32,390 bases of DNA from Streptomyces phyllanthi (GTDB lineage Bacteria; Actinomycetota; Actinomycetes; Streptomycetales; Streptomycetaceae), in NCBI RefSeq assembly GCF_009377205.1, contig NZ_VJZE01000057.1, positions 1 through 32,390 on the forward strand, read 5' to 3'. The notes beneath the pieces were generated by a model. That model searched no databases. It was given only the letters and a program-made list of their open reading frames with translations, and was not told where the DNA came from. Positions 1 to 6,351 of the stretch are shown in pieces. Every line of letters begins with the position of its first letter. Within the stretch, counting starts at the first letter, position 1. Both the position numbers and the translations under genes were made by a program.

Positions 1-1132
1 GGGCCGGGGTACCGGGGGCCGCGTCGGGCAGCGTGGTCGGGACCTCGGGCTCGGGCGGCTGCACTCCGGGCGGCGTGTCGATCATCTGGCCCGTGGTGGG
101 GTCGAAGAGACCCGTCTTGCCGCTCGGCAGACTGATGCCGGGGCTCGGCAGGGGCGCCCCGGTCGGCGTCCCCTTCTCCAGGTAGAAGTCCACCTTCATG
201 TTGGGGATGTCGACGTTCACGCTGGGCACGGGCACATTGAGCATCTTGTAGTTGGTGCTCTTCTTGGCCTTGCCGTTCAGCCCCTCGGCAATGCTCTCGG
301 CGGCGCCGCCCGCGAAGGGCAACAGACCCGGGTCGTCCTCCTCCGCGTCCTCGTCGACCAACGGAATGATTTTCGCGAGGGCGTGCTCGGTCAGGCCCTC
401 TGTGAGCGTGTTGTTGATGACCTCGCCCACGAAGGTCTTGCCGAACTTGCCGAGAACCTTGCCGACGCCCTTTCCGATACCGAAGCCCAGAAGACCCGAC
501 GCACCACCGAGCAGGGCCTGCTTGCCCATCTCCTCGAAGTTGAAGTTCGCGCGGTGGCCCCGGAGCACCTGGATGAACTGGGCCATGAAATTCATGCCGG
601 CCATCATCAGCGCGCCCATCAGGATCGACTTGATGAGCTGCACGACCAGGCGGCGGATGAGCATGATGGTGCCCTTGATCAGCGCCGCTCCGGCGGCTGC
701 CGCCGCGCCGAAGGAGATGACCAGGGAAATGGCGGCGGCGACGAGTTCGGCGAAGACCATCGCCGCCATACCGATGATGGTGATCTTGGCCGTCTCGACG
801 TTGTTGGAGGCCGTCTGAAGGCCTTCGGCCAGTTTCTTGGAGGCATCGATCAACCCCGGAAAGGCACCCGGGTTCTTCTCCGTACCGTCGCCCCGGGCGA
901 ACAGCTCGACCTTCTTCCGGAAGGCCTCCGCTCCCGCCCCCTTGGTAATGTTGAGGACTTCCTGCGACACCTCCATGAACCGCGGGCCGATCTCCTCCAG
1001 TTTGCGCGCCGTCTCCTCCAGGTCCCGCGCCCGGTTGAGCAGGTCCATCTCACTGACGTCGGGCCAGTCCTCACCGGCGACAGTGGCCAGTATGTCGGCG
1101 AGCCAGTCCGGCGGGTCGATGTCGCCCTGCAT
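1..1132 (-). CDS. CpnT-like / WXG100-like type VII secretion substrate, C-terminus beyond window
   Basis: The frame is open from ATG at 1132 (GGAGGA six bases upstream) through the left edge, giving 377 visible codons. The N-terminal ~80 residues are helical, with a GEDWPDVSEMDLLNRARDL stretch (20-38) that resembles the 'WPEGD..LR.LA..W' opening of CpnT-like N-terminal domains found on actinobacterial polymorphic toxins. A GAGAEAF motif at 65-71 matches the GAGADAF of the WXG100-like protein at 2401-2847. Residues ~115-180 are rich in Ala, Ile, Leu and Met and may span the membrane or pack as helices. From ~residue 270 the chain is a Pro-rich linker (PGISLPSGKTG, TPPGVQPPEPEVP). In this family such a linker usually precedes a C-terminal effector domain, which would lie outside this window. 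It is the last gene of the esx substrate cluster. Calling it a toxin is inference only. Confidence 0.65.
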   Translation of the reverse strand, partial: MQGDIDPPDWLADILATVAGEDWPDVSEMDLLNRARDLEETARKLEEIGPRFMEVSQEVLNITKGAGAEAFRKKVELFARGDGTEKNPGAFPGLIDASKKLAEGLQTASNNVETAKITIIGMAAMVFAELVAAAISLVISFGAAAAAGAALIKGTIMLIRRLVVQLIKSILMGALMMAGMNFMAQFIQVLRGHRANFNFEEMGKQALLGGASGLLGFGIGKGVGKVLGKFGKTFVGEVINNTLTEGLTEHALAKIIPLVDEDAEEDDPGLLPFAGGAAESIAEGLNGKAKKSTNYKMLNVPVPSVNVDIPNMKVDFYLEKGTPTGAPLPSPGISLPSGKTGLFDPTTGQMIDTPPGVQPPEPEVPTTLPDAAPGTPA

Positions 1133-1200
1133 GAGGGTCCTCCGTGGCGAAAGAAAGGAGAGAGGAAATACGGCGGCGCGGCCGGAGTCCGGCAGATGAC

Positions 1201-1319
1201 CCGACGATCGGAGCCGGCCGACGATCGGAGTCGGCCGACGGTCAGAGCTCATCGACGATCAGAGCTCGTCGACGATCAGCGCTTGCCGACGATCAGCGCT
1301 TGCCGACGTTCGGCACCGA
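1201..1319. repeat. 17-bp tandem repeat, seven units
   Basis: Seven consecutive 17-bp units starting at 1201, 1218, 1235, 1252, 1269, 1286 and 1303 follow the pattern [ct]cgacgatc[ag]g[ac]g[cn]... with progressive divergence. Units five and six differ at one base. The array overlaps the last codons and stop of the gene ending at 1293, so its Val-Gly-Lys-Arg-stop coding end is copied again just after the stop. It fills most of the gap before the CpnT-like gene. Confidence 0.85.
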
Positions 1320-1745
1320 GGTGTCGGTGCCCGAATCGGACGGCGGCGGAGGCGCCGCGCCCGAGTTCTTGTTCTTGTCGCTGAGGAACGTGCCGTCCGG
1401 CAGCAGCTTGTCCAGGCCGATCATCACGTCCTGGGCGCCGCTCTCGGCCATGTCGCCCGCGTCGGCGAGCCCCCGCACGATCTCCCCGGTGTTGCCGATG
1501 CCCTCGGCCACATCCGGAAAGGCGTCGATGACCTTCTTGGCCTCCTTCATCAGCTCGCCGATCGCCTGGTACGTCTCGTTGGCCGGGTCCCCCTCGACAG
1601 GGGTGGCGGTGACGTACGCGATGGCATCACCGATCGTCTTCAGCTGACCGGCGAGATCGTCGAAGCCCGGCGCGATGTTCCTCATCTGCGAGGGGACGAA
1701 GATGATCTCGTCGTTGTCGTCGTCCTTGTTCTTGATGACCGCCAC
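1293..1745 (-). CDS. Small helical ESX-locus protein, unknown function
   Basis: A 150-residue protein starting at GTG (1743-1745), three bases after the stop of the YbaB-like gene, with GAGGAGGGG overlapping that stop as ribosome site. This suggests tight translational coupling. Residues ~15-110 form amphipathic helices (NIAPGFDDLAGQLKTIGDAI, QAIGELMKEAKKVIDAFPDV) of the size of a WXG100 hairpin, but there is no W-x-G motif. The C-terminus is a disordered Asn/Pro/Ser tail (GAAPPPPSDSGTDTS). I cannot name a family. Its position between the YbaB-like gene and the CpnT-like gene suggests a partner or chaperone of the latter. The last codons lie inside the 17-bp tandem array. Confidence 0.75.
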   Translation of the reverse strand: MAVIKNKDDDNDEIIFVPSQMRNIAPGFDDLAGQLKTIGDAIAYVTATPVEGDPANETYQAIGELMKEAKKVIDAFPDVAEGIGNTGEIVRGLADAGDMAESGAQDVMIGLDKLLPDGTFLSDKNKNSGAAPPPPSDSGTDTSVPNVGKR

Positions 1746-1748
1746 CGA

Positions 1749-2252
1749 CTACCCCTCCTCGTCGTCGAGCGCCGACTTCGTACGGCGCGTCGGCCGGCTG
1801 TCTCCGCCACGCCGCGGCGGCGGTGCCGCGGCGTCGTCCTCGGTCCCGAAGCCGCCGCGCAGCGACTTGAAGAACTCGGCGTTCGCGGGGTCGTCCGAGC
1901 CGGGGAGCAGGTCCCAGAGCGAGTCGCCGTCGAAGGTGCCCGCCGCGCCGTCCGTCAGCATCGGTGCCACCGCCGCCTGCGCCTTCGTCTGGAGATCGCA
2001 TTGTGCGCGGCGCACGGTCGACACGATCAGGTCGGCGAGCTGGGCCGGCCCCATGGAGCGGTAGCCGGTGCCTCGGAAGGTGAGGGAGGACAACTGGCCC
2101 TGTGCGTCGACGGTCACGCTCATCATGCGGTCCGGGGATTCGGCCGTCGATTCGAGTGAGCCGATACTCCGCTGCACTTCGAGAAAGGTGTCCCGGGTCC
2201 GTTCGAAGTCGGCCTGGATTTCCCTCAGCAGGGCCTCGTTCGAGGGTTTCAT
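1749..2252 (-). CDS. YbaB/EbfC-like protein of the type VII locus (EspL-like)
   Basis: A 167-residue protein. I choose the ATG at 2252 because GGAGA lies five bases upstream; the frame is open to 2315 but that extension has no ribosome site. Residues ~1-40 form a coiled helix (EALLREIQADFERTRDTFLE). Residues ~44-95 carry the YbaB/EbfC signature: a V-T-V-D-A-Q-G-Q-L strand pair, G-x-G-Y, then a helix with LADLIVSTVRRAQ. The tail is acidic/basic and disordered. YbaB-fold proteins are recurrent in actinobacterial ESX loci, for example EspL in mycobacteria, where they are thought to stabilise or regulate substrates rather than organise the nucleoid. It sits between the WXG100-like gene and the small helical protein in one co-directional run. 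Confidence 0.8.
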   Translation of the reverse strand: MKPSNEALLREIQADFERTRDTFLEVQRSIGSLESTAESPDRMMSVTVDAQGQLSSLTFRGTGYRSMGPAQLADLIVSTVRRAQCDLQTKAQAAVAPMLTDGAAGTFDGDSLWDLLPGSDDPANAEFFKSLRGGFGTEDDAAAPPPRRGGDSRPTRRTKSALDDEEG

Positions 2253-2400
2253 CGCGTTCTCCGATCGCGGTGCGGCGGTCCCGGCCGCCGGGTCAGGGCA
2301 TGTCACGGAGACCAACGCGCTCCGGCGGACAGTGGTTCAACGGGGCGGCCGGGCGGGCGAGGTGGTCGAGGTGGTTCTCGCATCGCGTGACCGGTTCGGG

Positions 2401-2847
2401 CTACGCAGATTGCTTCGGCACCGTCGGTGTCCGTGACCGTGTCGGGTCACCGCCGCCGAAATTGTTGGCGTTCGCCCTGAGGATCTGGTCGAACTGCGAC
2501 CGCAGTTCCACGACGTCGTTCCCCGCGTCCCGGGTCGGGATCTCCCTGCGCTGGACCACGTTGGAGAACTCCATGATGAACGTGCGGAGTTCCTCCGCGA
2601 CCTTCTTGAAGGCATCGGCGCCCGCGCCCGTCCAGCCCTTGGCTCCGCCCTGGTCGGTGGTGAGGTACTCGGCCTTGGTCTGCACCTCCATGGAGAGCTG
2701 GCCGAGCATGACCGACGCGTCGAAGAAGACCTGGGCCGCGGCGAAGTAGGGTTCGGCGTTGAGACTGTTGATCGCGGTGATCAACTTGTTGAGGGTGTCG
2801 AGGTCCGCCTGGGACGGCGGGGCCACCGAAGAGACTGTTTCAGGCAT
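2401..2847 (-). CDS. WXG100-like secreted protein, 148 aa
   Basis: The protein has two long helices around a turn: residues ~13-60 (ADLDTLNKLITAINSLN...), then GWTGAGADAF at 71-80 giving a true W72-T-G74 motif, then a second long helix to ~125. It is longer than the usual 95-110 residues and ends in a loose Asn/Gly/Pro tail with no YxxxD/E motif. Start ATG at 2847 has AAAGGA eleven bases upstream. It is preceded by a hairpin at 2910-2943 and followed by the YbaB-like gene. It is probably exported by the adjacent machine, perhaps paired with the CpnT-like protein, which shares the GAGA[DE]AF motif. That pairing is inferred. Confidence 0.82.
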   Translation of the reverse strand: MPETVSSVAPPSQADLDTLNKLITAINSLNAEPYFAAAQVFFDASVMLGQLSMEVQTKAEYLTTDQGGAKGWTGAGADAFKKVAEELRTFIMEFSNVVQRREIPTRDAGNDVVELRSQFDQILRANANNFGGGDPTRSRTPTVPKQSA

Positions 2848-2909
2848 GCCGGATCACATCCTTTCGGGCTGATCGTTTCAGGTTGATCATTCAAATACGG
2901 CCGGGTACT

Positions 2910-2943
2910 GCCGGATACGGCCGGGTACGACCTCGTATCCGGC
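2910..2943 (-). terminator. Intergenic hairpin between Gly-rich gene and WXG100-like gene
   Basis: The ten-base arms at 2910-2919 and 2934-2943 are perfect reverse complements (GCCGGATACG / CGTATCCGGC) around a 14-nt loop. There is no U-tract, so it may be an attenuator, a processing structure or a weak terminator. A 14-bp direct repeat (ATACGGCCGGGTAC at 2895-2908 and 2915-2928) overlaps it. It lies 37 bases after the Gly-rich gene's stop. Confidence 0.5.
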
Positions 2944-2979
2944 CGGCGCCAGGTTCAGGTCCGGGTTCGCACCGGGTCC

Positions 2980-4269
2980 TCAGTCGCGGCCCAGCTGGCC
3001 GGGATGGCAGTCCTCGCCGGTGCCCCAGACGTCCTCGTCCTCGGTCAGCCAGGTCTGGGACTGGTTCTGGTTCTCCTGCTTGCCCTGCTGCTGGGCGCCC
3101 CCCATACCGCCCATGCCTCCCATCGGCATCATCGGGGCACCCGCAGCGCCCACGCCTCCTCCACCCGGAACGCCCGCCGCGCCCGCCACGCCCGCCCGGC
3201 CGGCGGCGGCCGCGCCCAGGTTGCCGCTGGCCGAACCGGCCCCGGCACCACCCGCGCCACCGCTCAGGAGACTGCCGCCGCCCCCGCCGATGCCTCCGGC
3301 CGTGAGTGACCCCGTGGGCAGACCGGCACCACCGCCGCCGCCCACGCCACCACCGCCGAACAGCCCGTCCGTACCGCTGCCGAGCGACGGCACCCGCACC
3401 GTGCCCGCGCCGCCGAGGCCGCCACCGAGGCCGCCTCCGGTGAACGAGGTGGGCGGCAGGGTGACGCCCCCGGTGCCACCGCCGAAGCCGCCGCTGTCGT
3501 TGACTCCGGACAGCCGGGTGGCGCCGTCCGAGGCGAGGTTTCCGAGCCGGTCGAAGTCGGCCTGGTCGAGGTCCAGCGAGCCCGTGCCGGGGCGCGCCCC
3601 GCCGAGGTTCGCGTCCGGTGAACCGGTGCGCAGACCGGCCGTACCGTCACCGGAAGGACCGGTGAGGCGGGAGGTTCCGGGGCCGCCGCCCGGCAGCCCG
3701 CCCGGGATCCCGCCCGTCGGCGGCGCCTGGAGCTGCCCGATGCCTTCCCCGGCCAGCCCGTTCACCTTGCCGGCCGCTCCCGGGGAGATACCGCCCACCT
3801 TCCCGGTGGCGGGGTTCTCCGAGGTGTCGGCGAGGAGGTTGCCGGTCCCGGGCTTGCCGCCCGGGGGCGTGGTACTGCTCAGCTTCGTCGACGGGTCGCC
3901 ACCCGGAGGCGTGGTGAGGTTGTTCGCGTCGGCCGGCAGGGTCCGGTTCAGGTTGTTGGCGCCGGTCCCCGTGCCCGTGCCGGTACCCGTCCCCGTCCCC
4001 GTACCCGGGCCACCGGGCACGTTGCCGGTCGCGGGGCGGCTCTGCTGCCGCGCCGTCCGGGTCTGCTGCCCCTGGGTTCCGGGCGGCGGTCCCGCGACGG
4101 GCGCGCCGCCACCACCGCTCTGGCGGCCCGTGAACGTGGGGAGGCCTTCGCCGCCCACGTCGCCGCCGCGGACCTGATGGTTGCCGTTGAGCGTGTTGAG
4201 CGCGGCCATGGTGGTCTGGATGGTCGCGGTGGCCTGCGGGCCGGTGAACTCGAAGGTGATCGTGGCCAT
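2980..4269 (-). CDS. Gly-rich low-complexity type VII locus protein
   Basis: A 429-residue protein. Residues 1-30 (MATITFEFTGPQATATIQTT) form a short ordered segment. After that nearly everything is Gly/Pro/Ala/Thr-rich, including a (GT)n run at ~89-102 and many GGxGG segments. The last ~25 residues change character: TWLTEDEDVWGTGEDCHPGQ, an acidic Trp-containing end like the tails of streptomycete PPE-like proteins. The start ATG is only six bases after the upstream stop; AGCAGG and the TAG overlap as ribosome site. By composition it recalls mycobacterial PE_PGRS C-domains, but no PE domain is present. It is likely a surface or secreted companion of the calcium-repeat protein encoded just before it. 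The function is unknown. Confidence 0.75.
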   Translation of the reverse strand: MATITFEFTGPQATATIQTTMAALNTLNGNHQVRGGDVGGEGLPTFTGRQSGGGGAPVAGPPPGTQGQQTRTARQQSRPATGNVPGGPGTGTGTGTGTGTGTGANNLNRTLPADANNLTTPPGGDPSTKLSSTTPPGGKPGTGNLLADTSENPATGKVGGISPGAAGKVNGLAGEGIGQLQAPPTGGIPGGLPGGGPGTSRLTGPSGDGTAGLRTGSPDANLGGARPGTGSLDLDQADFDRLGNLASDGATRLSGVNDSGGFGGGTGGVTLPPTSFTGGGLGGGLGGAGTVRVPSLGSGTDGLFGGGGVGGGGGAGLPTGSLTAGGIGGGGGSLLSGGAGGAGAGSASGNLGAAAAGRAGVAGAAGVPGGGGVGAAGAPMMPMGGMGGMGGAQQQGKQENQNQSQTWLTEDEDVWGTGEDCHPGQLGRD

Positions 4270-4275
4270 GGCCGC

Positions 4276-5349
4276 CTACCTGCTCGCGTCGTTGGGGTCG
4301 GTCCCGGCGAAGTTCTCGATCTCGTCGGAGTAGCCGTCGCCGTCGGAGTCCTGGAGGTTGTCGTGGACGCCGTTGCCGTCCTTGTCCACGAACTCGATCT
4401 TGCCGTCCTGGTCGTCGGGCCTGCCGTCGAAGTCCTGGTCGTTCTCCAGGCCGTCGAAGAACTCCTCGACGTCCTCTCCGAACTCGGCGACGCCGTCGAG
4501 GAAGGTGGGCTGCTCGTTCTGCTCCCTGACCGGGTCGAACACCTTCTCCTCGAGGACCGACTCGCCGTGGCCGAGGTTCTCCGGCGCGTACCGGTCGTCG
4601 ACCCCGTCGTCGTTGGTGTCGTGGTCCGTCGGGTCGACGCCCGGGGTGTCGTCGACCTCGAGGTCGTTGCCCTCTGCGTCGTCCCTGTTGTCGAGCCTGC
4701 CGTCGTTGTCCTTGTCGCCGTACTCCTTCTCGAACGTCGACAGTTCTCCGTCGTCGTTGAGGTCGGCGTCGCCCTCGACGTACTGGTCCCCGTCCTTGAC
4801 GCCGTTCTTGTCGCCATCGGCGTCGGGATCGATGACCTCGCCGTTCTCGTCGAGGTTGGGGTTGTCGACGGTGCCGTCGTCGTCCTCGTCGTCGTCCCGG
4901 TACGACTCCTCGTTCGTCTTCTCCGACTTCTCGCCGGTCTGCGACTCCTCGATCTTGGCCAGCTTGGCGTCGCGTACGTCGATGAACTCCGAGGTCTCCT
5001 GCAGCAGCCTGCCCAGCTCGTCGGCCTGGGCCTCCGCCATGTCCTCGCCCGTGCGGTACTTCTCGCTCGCGTCGATCAGGTCGTCGCCGAGCTGGACGAA
5101 GAAGTCCGCGAGCGCGCCGAGTTCCTCGCCGATGCTGGTGCGTACGGAGTTGAGTGTGTTCTGGAGGGACTGGGTGCCCGGGAAGTACGCGGGGTCCACG
5201 TCGGGGACGACGATCTCCTGGACCTTCCGCTGGATGGCGGCCAGCCCGGGTGCCTCCGCCACCCCCTCGGCGGCCAGGTCCTTCAGATGCTCACCGAAGA
5301 CCTTGAGGTCTCTGGGCTCCACGGCGATCTCGGAACTGCCCGATGCCAT
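4276..5349 (-). CDS. Calcium-binding-repeat protein with ESX-type helical N-terminus
   Basis: A 357-residue protein with two parts. Residues 1-125 are all-helical, start VEPRDLKVFGEHLKDLA and carry Y98-R-T-G-E102, a YxxxE motif of the kind used as a type VII export signal. Residues ~150-357 are extremely acidic and built of Asp repeats. D196-LNDDGELSTF-E207 fits a canonical EF-hand loop (Asp at 1 and 5, Asn at 3, Gly at 6, Leu at 8, Ser at 9, Glu at 12). Others read DKDNDGRLD, DTNDDGVDD, DQDFDGRPDD and, at the end, DSDGDGYSDEIENFAGTDPND, a classical thrombospondin-type-3 unit. No signal peptide is seen, which supports type VII rather than Sec export. It probably binds calcium outside the cell. 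Binding and export are inferred from motifs. Confidence 0.82.
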   Translation of the reverse strand: MASGSSEIAVEPRDLKVFGEHLKDLAAEGVAEAPGLAAIQRKVQEIVVPDVDPAYFPGTQSLQNTLNSVRTSIGEELGALADFFVQLGDDLIDASEKYRTGEDMAEAQADELGRLLQETSEFIDVRDAKLAKIEESQTGEKSEKTNEESYRDDDEDDDGTVDNPNLDENGEVIDPDADGDKNGVKDGDQYVEGDADLNDDGELSTFEKEYGDKDNDGRLDNRDDAEGNDLEVDDTPGVDPTDHDTNDDGVDDRYAPENLGHGESVLEEKVFDPVREQNEQPTFLDGVAEFGEDVEEFFDGLENDQDFDGRPDDQDGKIEFVDKDGNGVHDNLQDSDGDGYSDEIENFAGTDPNDASR

Positions 5350-5456
5350 GTCGTTGTACCGCCTTCCGTCCTGTGATCCGACTGGTTTACTTGCGTTCCC
5401 CGCGTTCCCCGCGTTCCCTGATGTCCCTGGGCTCGGGCCCGCGGCGGCCTCCGCGC

Positions 5457-5501
5457 GCCCGTGGTGAACGGCCGTGCACGAACGGTCCGTTCACCACGGG
5501 C
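5457..5501 (-). terminator. Strong hairpin downstream of the esx pair
   Basis: Perfect 15-bp arms at 5457-5471 and 5487-5501 (GCCCGTGGTGAACGG / CCGTTCACCACGGGC) continue, after one bulged base, into four more pairs (5472-5475 with 5482-5485) closing a six-base loop. It starts 28 bases past the stop of the WXG100 gene at 5530 in the minus direction. There is no U-tract, which is common for terminators or 3'-protecting hairpins in streptomycetes. Partial termination here would raise esx mRNA over the following genes. Confidence 0.7.
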
Positions 5502-5529
5502 GGAGCGCCGATGCGGTACGGACCGCGGC

Positions 5530-5859
5530 TCAGCCGCCGAGCGTCCTCATGGCCTGCAGGTCCTGCTGCTGGTAGATGTCGGCCACCTGGCCGATGCCCT
5601 GGCCGGCGACGGTCAGGAAGCCCTGCAGGTCCTTGGCCGCCGCGTCCCAGCGGGCCTGGTTGTCCGTGTAGACCTTCTTGGCGCCGCCGTCCACGCCCTC
5701 GCTCTCCCAGCCGGCGAGGGTCTTGTAGATTTCCCCCTCCAGATAGTCCAGGCTCTGGCCCACGGCGTTGCTGGCGGCAATGACGGCGTCCATCGCGCCC
5801 CGCATCGCCTCGCCGTTGGAGATGAATCCGTCACCGTTGTAGTCGGCGTTGATAGGCAT
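5530..5859 (-). CDS. esxB: WXG100 protein with N-terminal EF-hand loop and YxxxD export motif
   Basis: A 109-residue WXG100 protein of the CFP-10/EsxB type. Two helices flank W51-E-S53, the W-x-G-type turn with Ser in place of Gly. The C-terminus carries Y96-Q-Q-Q-D100, the YxxxD/E signal that in mycobacteria marks the partner recognised by EccC. The oddity is at the start: D6-YNGDGFISNG-E17 fits the 12-residue EF-hand calcium loop at every ligand position (Asp1, Asn3, Asp5, Gly6, Ile8, Ser9, Glu12). A strong AAGGAG sits eight bases before the ATG. The gene lies 116 bases after the other WXG100 gene and ahead of the hairpin at 5457-5501. The esxB name rests on the YxxxD motif; naming order varies between species. 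Confidence 0.9.
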   Translation of the reverse strand: MPINADYNGDGFISNGEAMRGAMDAVIAASNAVGQSLDYLEGEIYKTLAGWESEGVDGGAKKVYTDNQARWDAAAKDLQGFLTVAGQGIGQVADIYQQQDLQAMRTLGG

Positions 5860-5975
5860 GGTCTGTTCTCCTTACATCGGTCGTCATATCGGTGGTTGTC
5901 CGGTCACCTCGGTTGCTGTCCGGGGTGGTCGGTGGTGGATCGGGGTCGCCCGTCACGGCCGGGCGGAGCCGGGGG

Positions 5976-6305
5976 TCAGAGCTTCGGCTGGCCCAGCGCC
6001 TCGAGGGCCCTCTGGACCTCCGACACGGCCAGTTCGGTCTCCTGGTTCGCCTGGATCTGGATGTTGAGGGTGTCGAGGAGCTTGTCCTCGATGGTCTCCA
6101 GCGCGTCGAGCATGGTGACCATGTCCGCGTCGAAGCGCTGCATGATGCCCTGGAACGTGTTGGCGGAGCTCGCCGACCAGTACTGCCGCAGCGAGTCGAC
6201 GGTCGCCTTGGCCTCGCCGTGCTGCTTGCGCAGGTCGTTGCCCGTCTGCACGATCAGCTCCAGGCCCGTCTGCATTCCGGCGAAATCGGCGGAGTTCTGT
6301 GCCAT
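5976..6305 (-). CDS. esxA: WXG100 family protein, ESAT-6/EsxA-like
   Basis: A 109-residue helical hairpin protein starting MAQNSADFAGMQTGLELIVQ. The turn reads QYWSASS with W43-S-A45 in place of the classical W-x-G, followed by a second helix through ~105. It has no YxxxD/E motif, unlike its neighbour, which fits the asymmetric EsxA/EsxB heterodimer. The frame extends upstream to 6563, but GAAGGAG six bases before the ATG at 6305 fixes the start. It begins 46 bases after the eccB stop, with a hairpin (6326-6349) in that gap. It probably forms a dimer with the downstream WXG100 protein and is exported by the EccBCDE-MycP machine. Confidence 0.9.
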   Translation of the reverse strand: MAQNSADFAGMQTGLELIVQTGNDLRKQHGEAKATVDSLRQYWSASSANTFQGIMQRFDADMVTMLDALETIEDKLLDTLNIQIQANQETELAVSEVQRALEALGQPKL

Positions 6306-6325
6306 GTCTGGCTCCTTCGGTAGGT

Positions 6326-6349
6326 CCGGGGCACCCGGCGGTGCCCCGG
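6326..6349 (-). promoter_or_regulatory. Hairpin in the eccB-esx gap
   Basis: Perfect ten-base arms at 6326-6335 and 6340-6349 (CCGGGGCACC / GGTGCCCCGG) close a four-base loop. It starts two bases after the eccB stop in the minus direction and ends 20 bases before the esxA ATG, just upstream of the ribosome site. It may cause partial termination after eccB, or form a stable 5' end for a processed esx mRNA. Confidence 0.6.
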
Positions 6350-6351
6350 GG

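Noticed and set aside
5860..5975. A small gene or RNA in the 116-bp esxA-esxB gap
   Set aside because: Only imperfect short repeats (TCGGTGGTTGTCCGG and a variant) are seen; no start, stable hairpin or coding signal.
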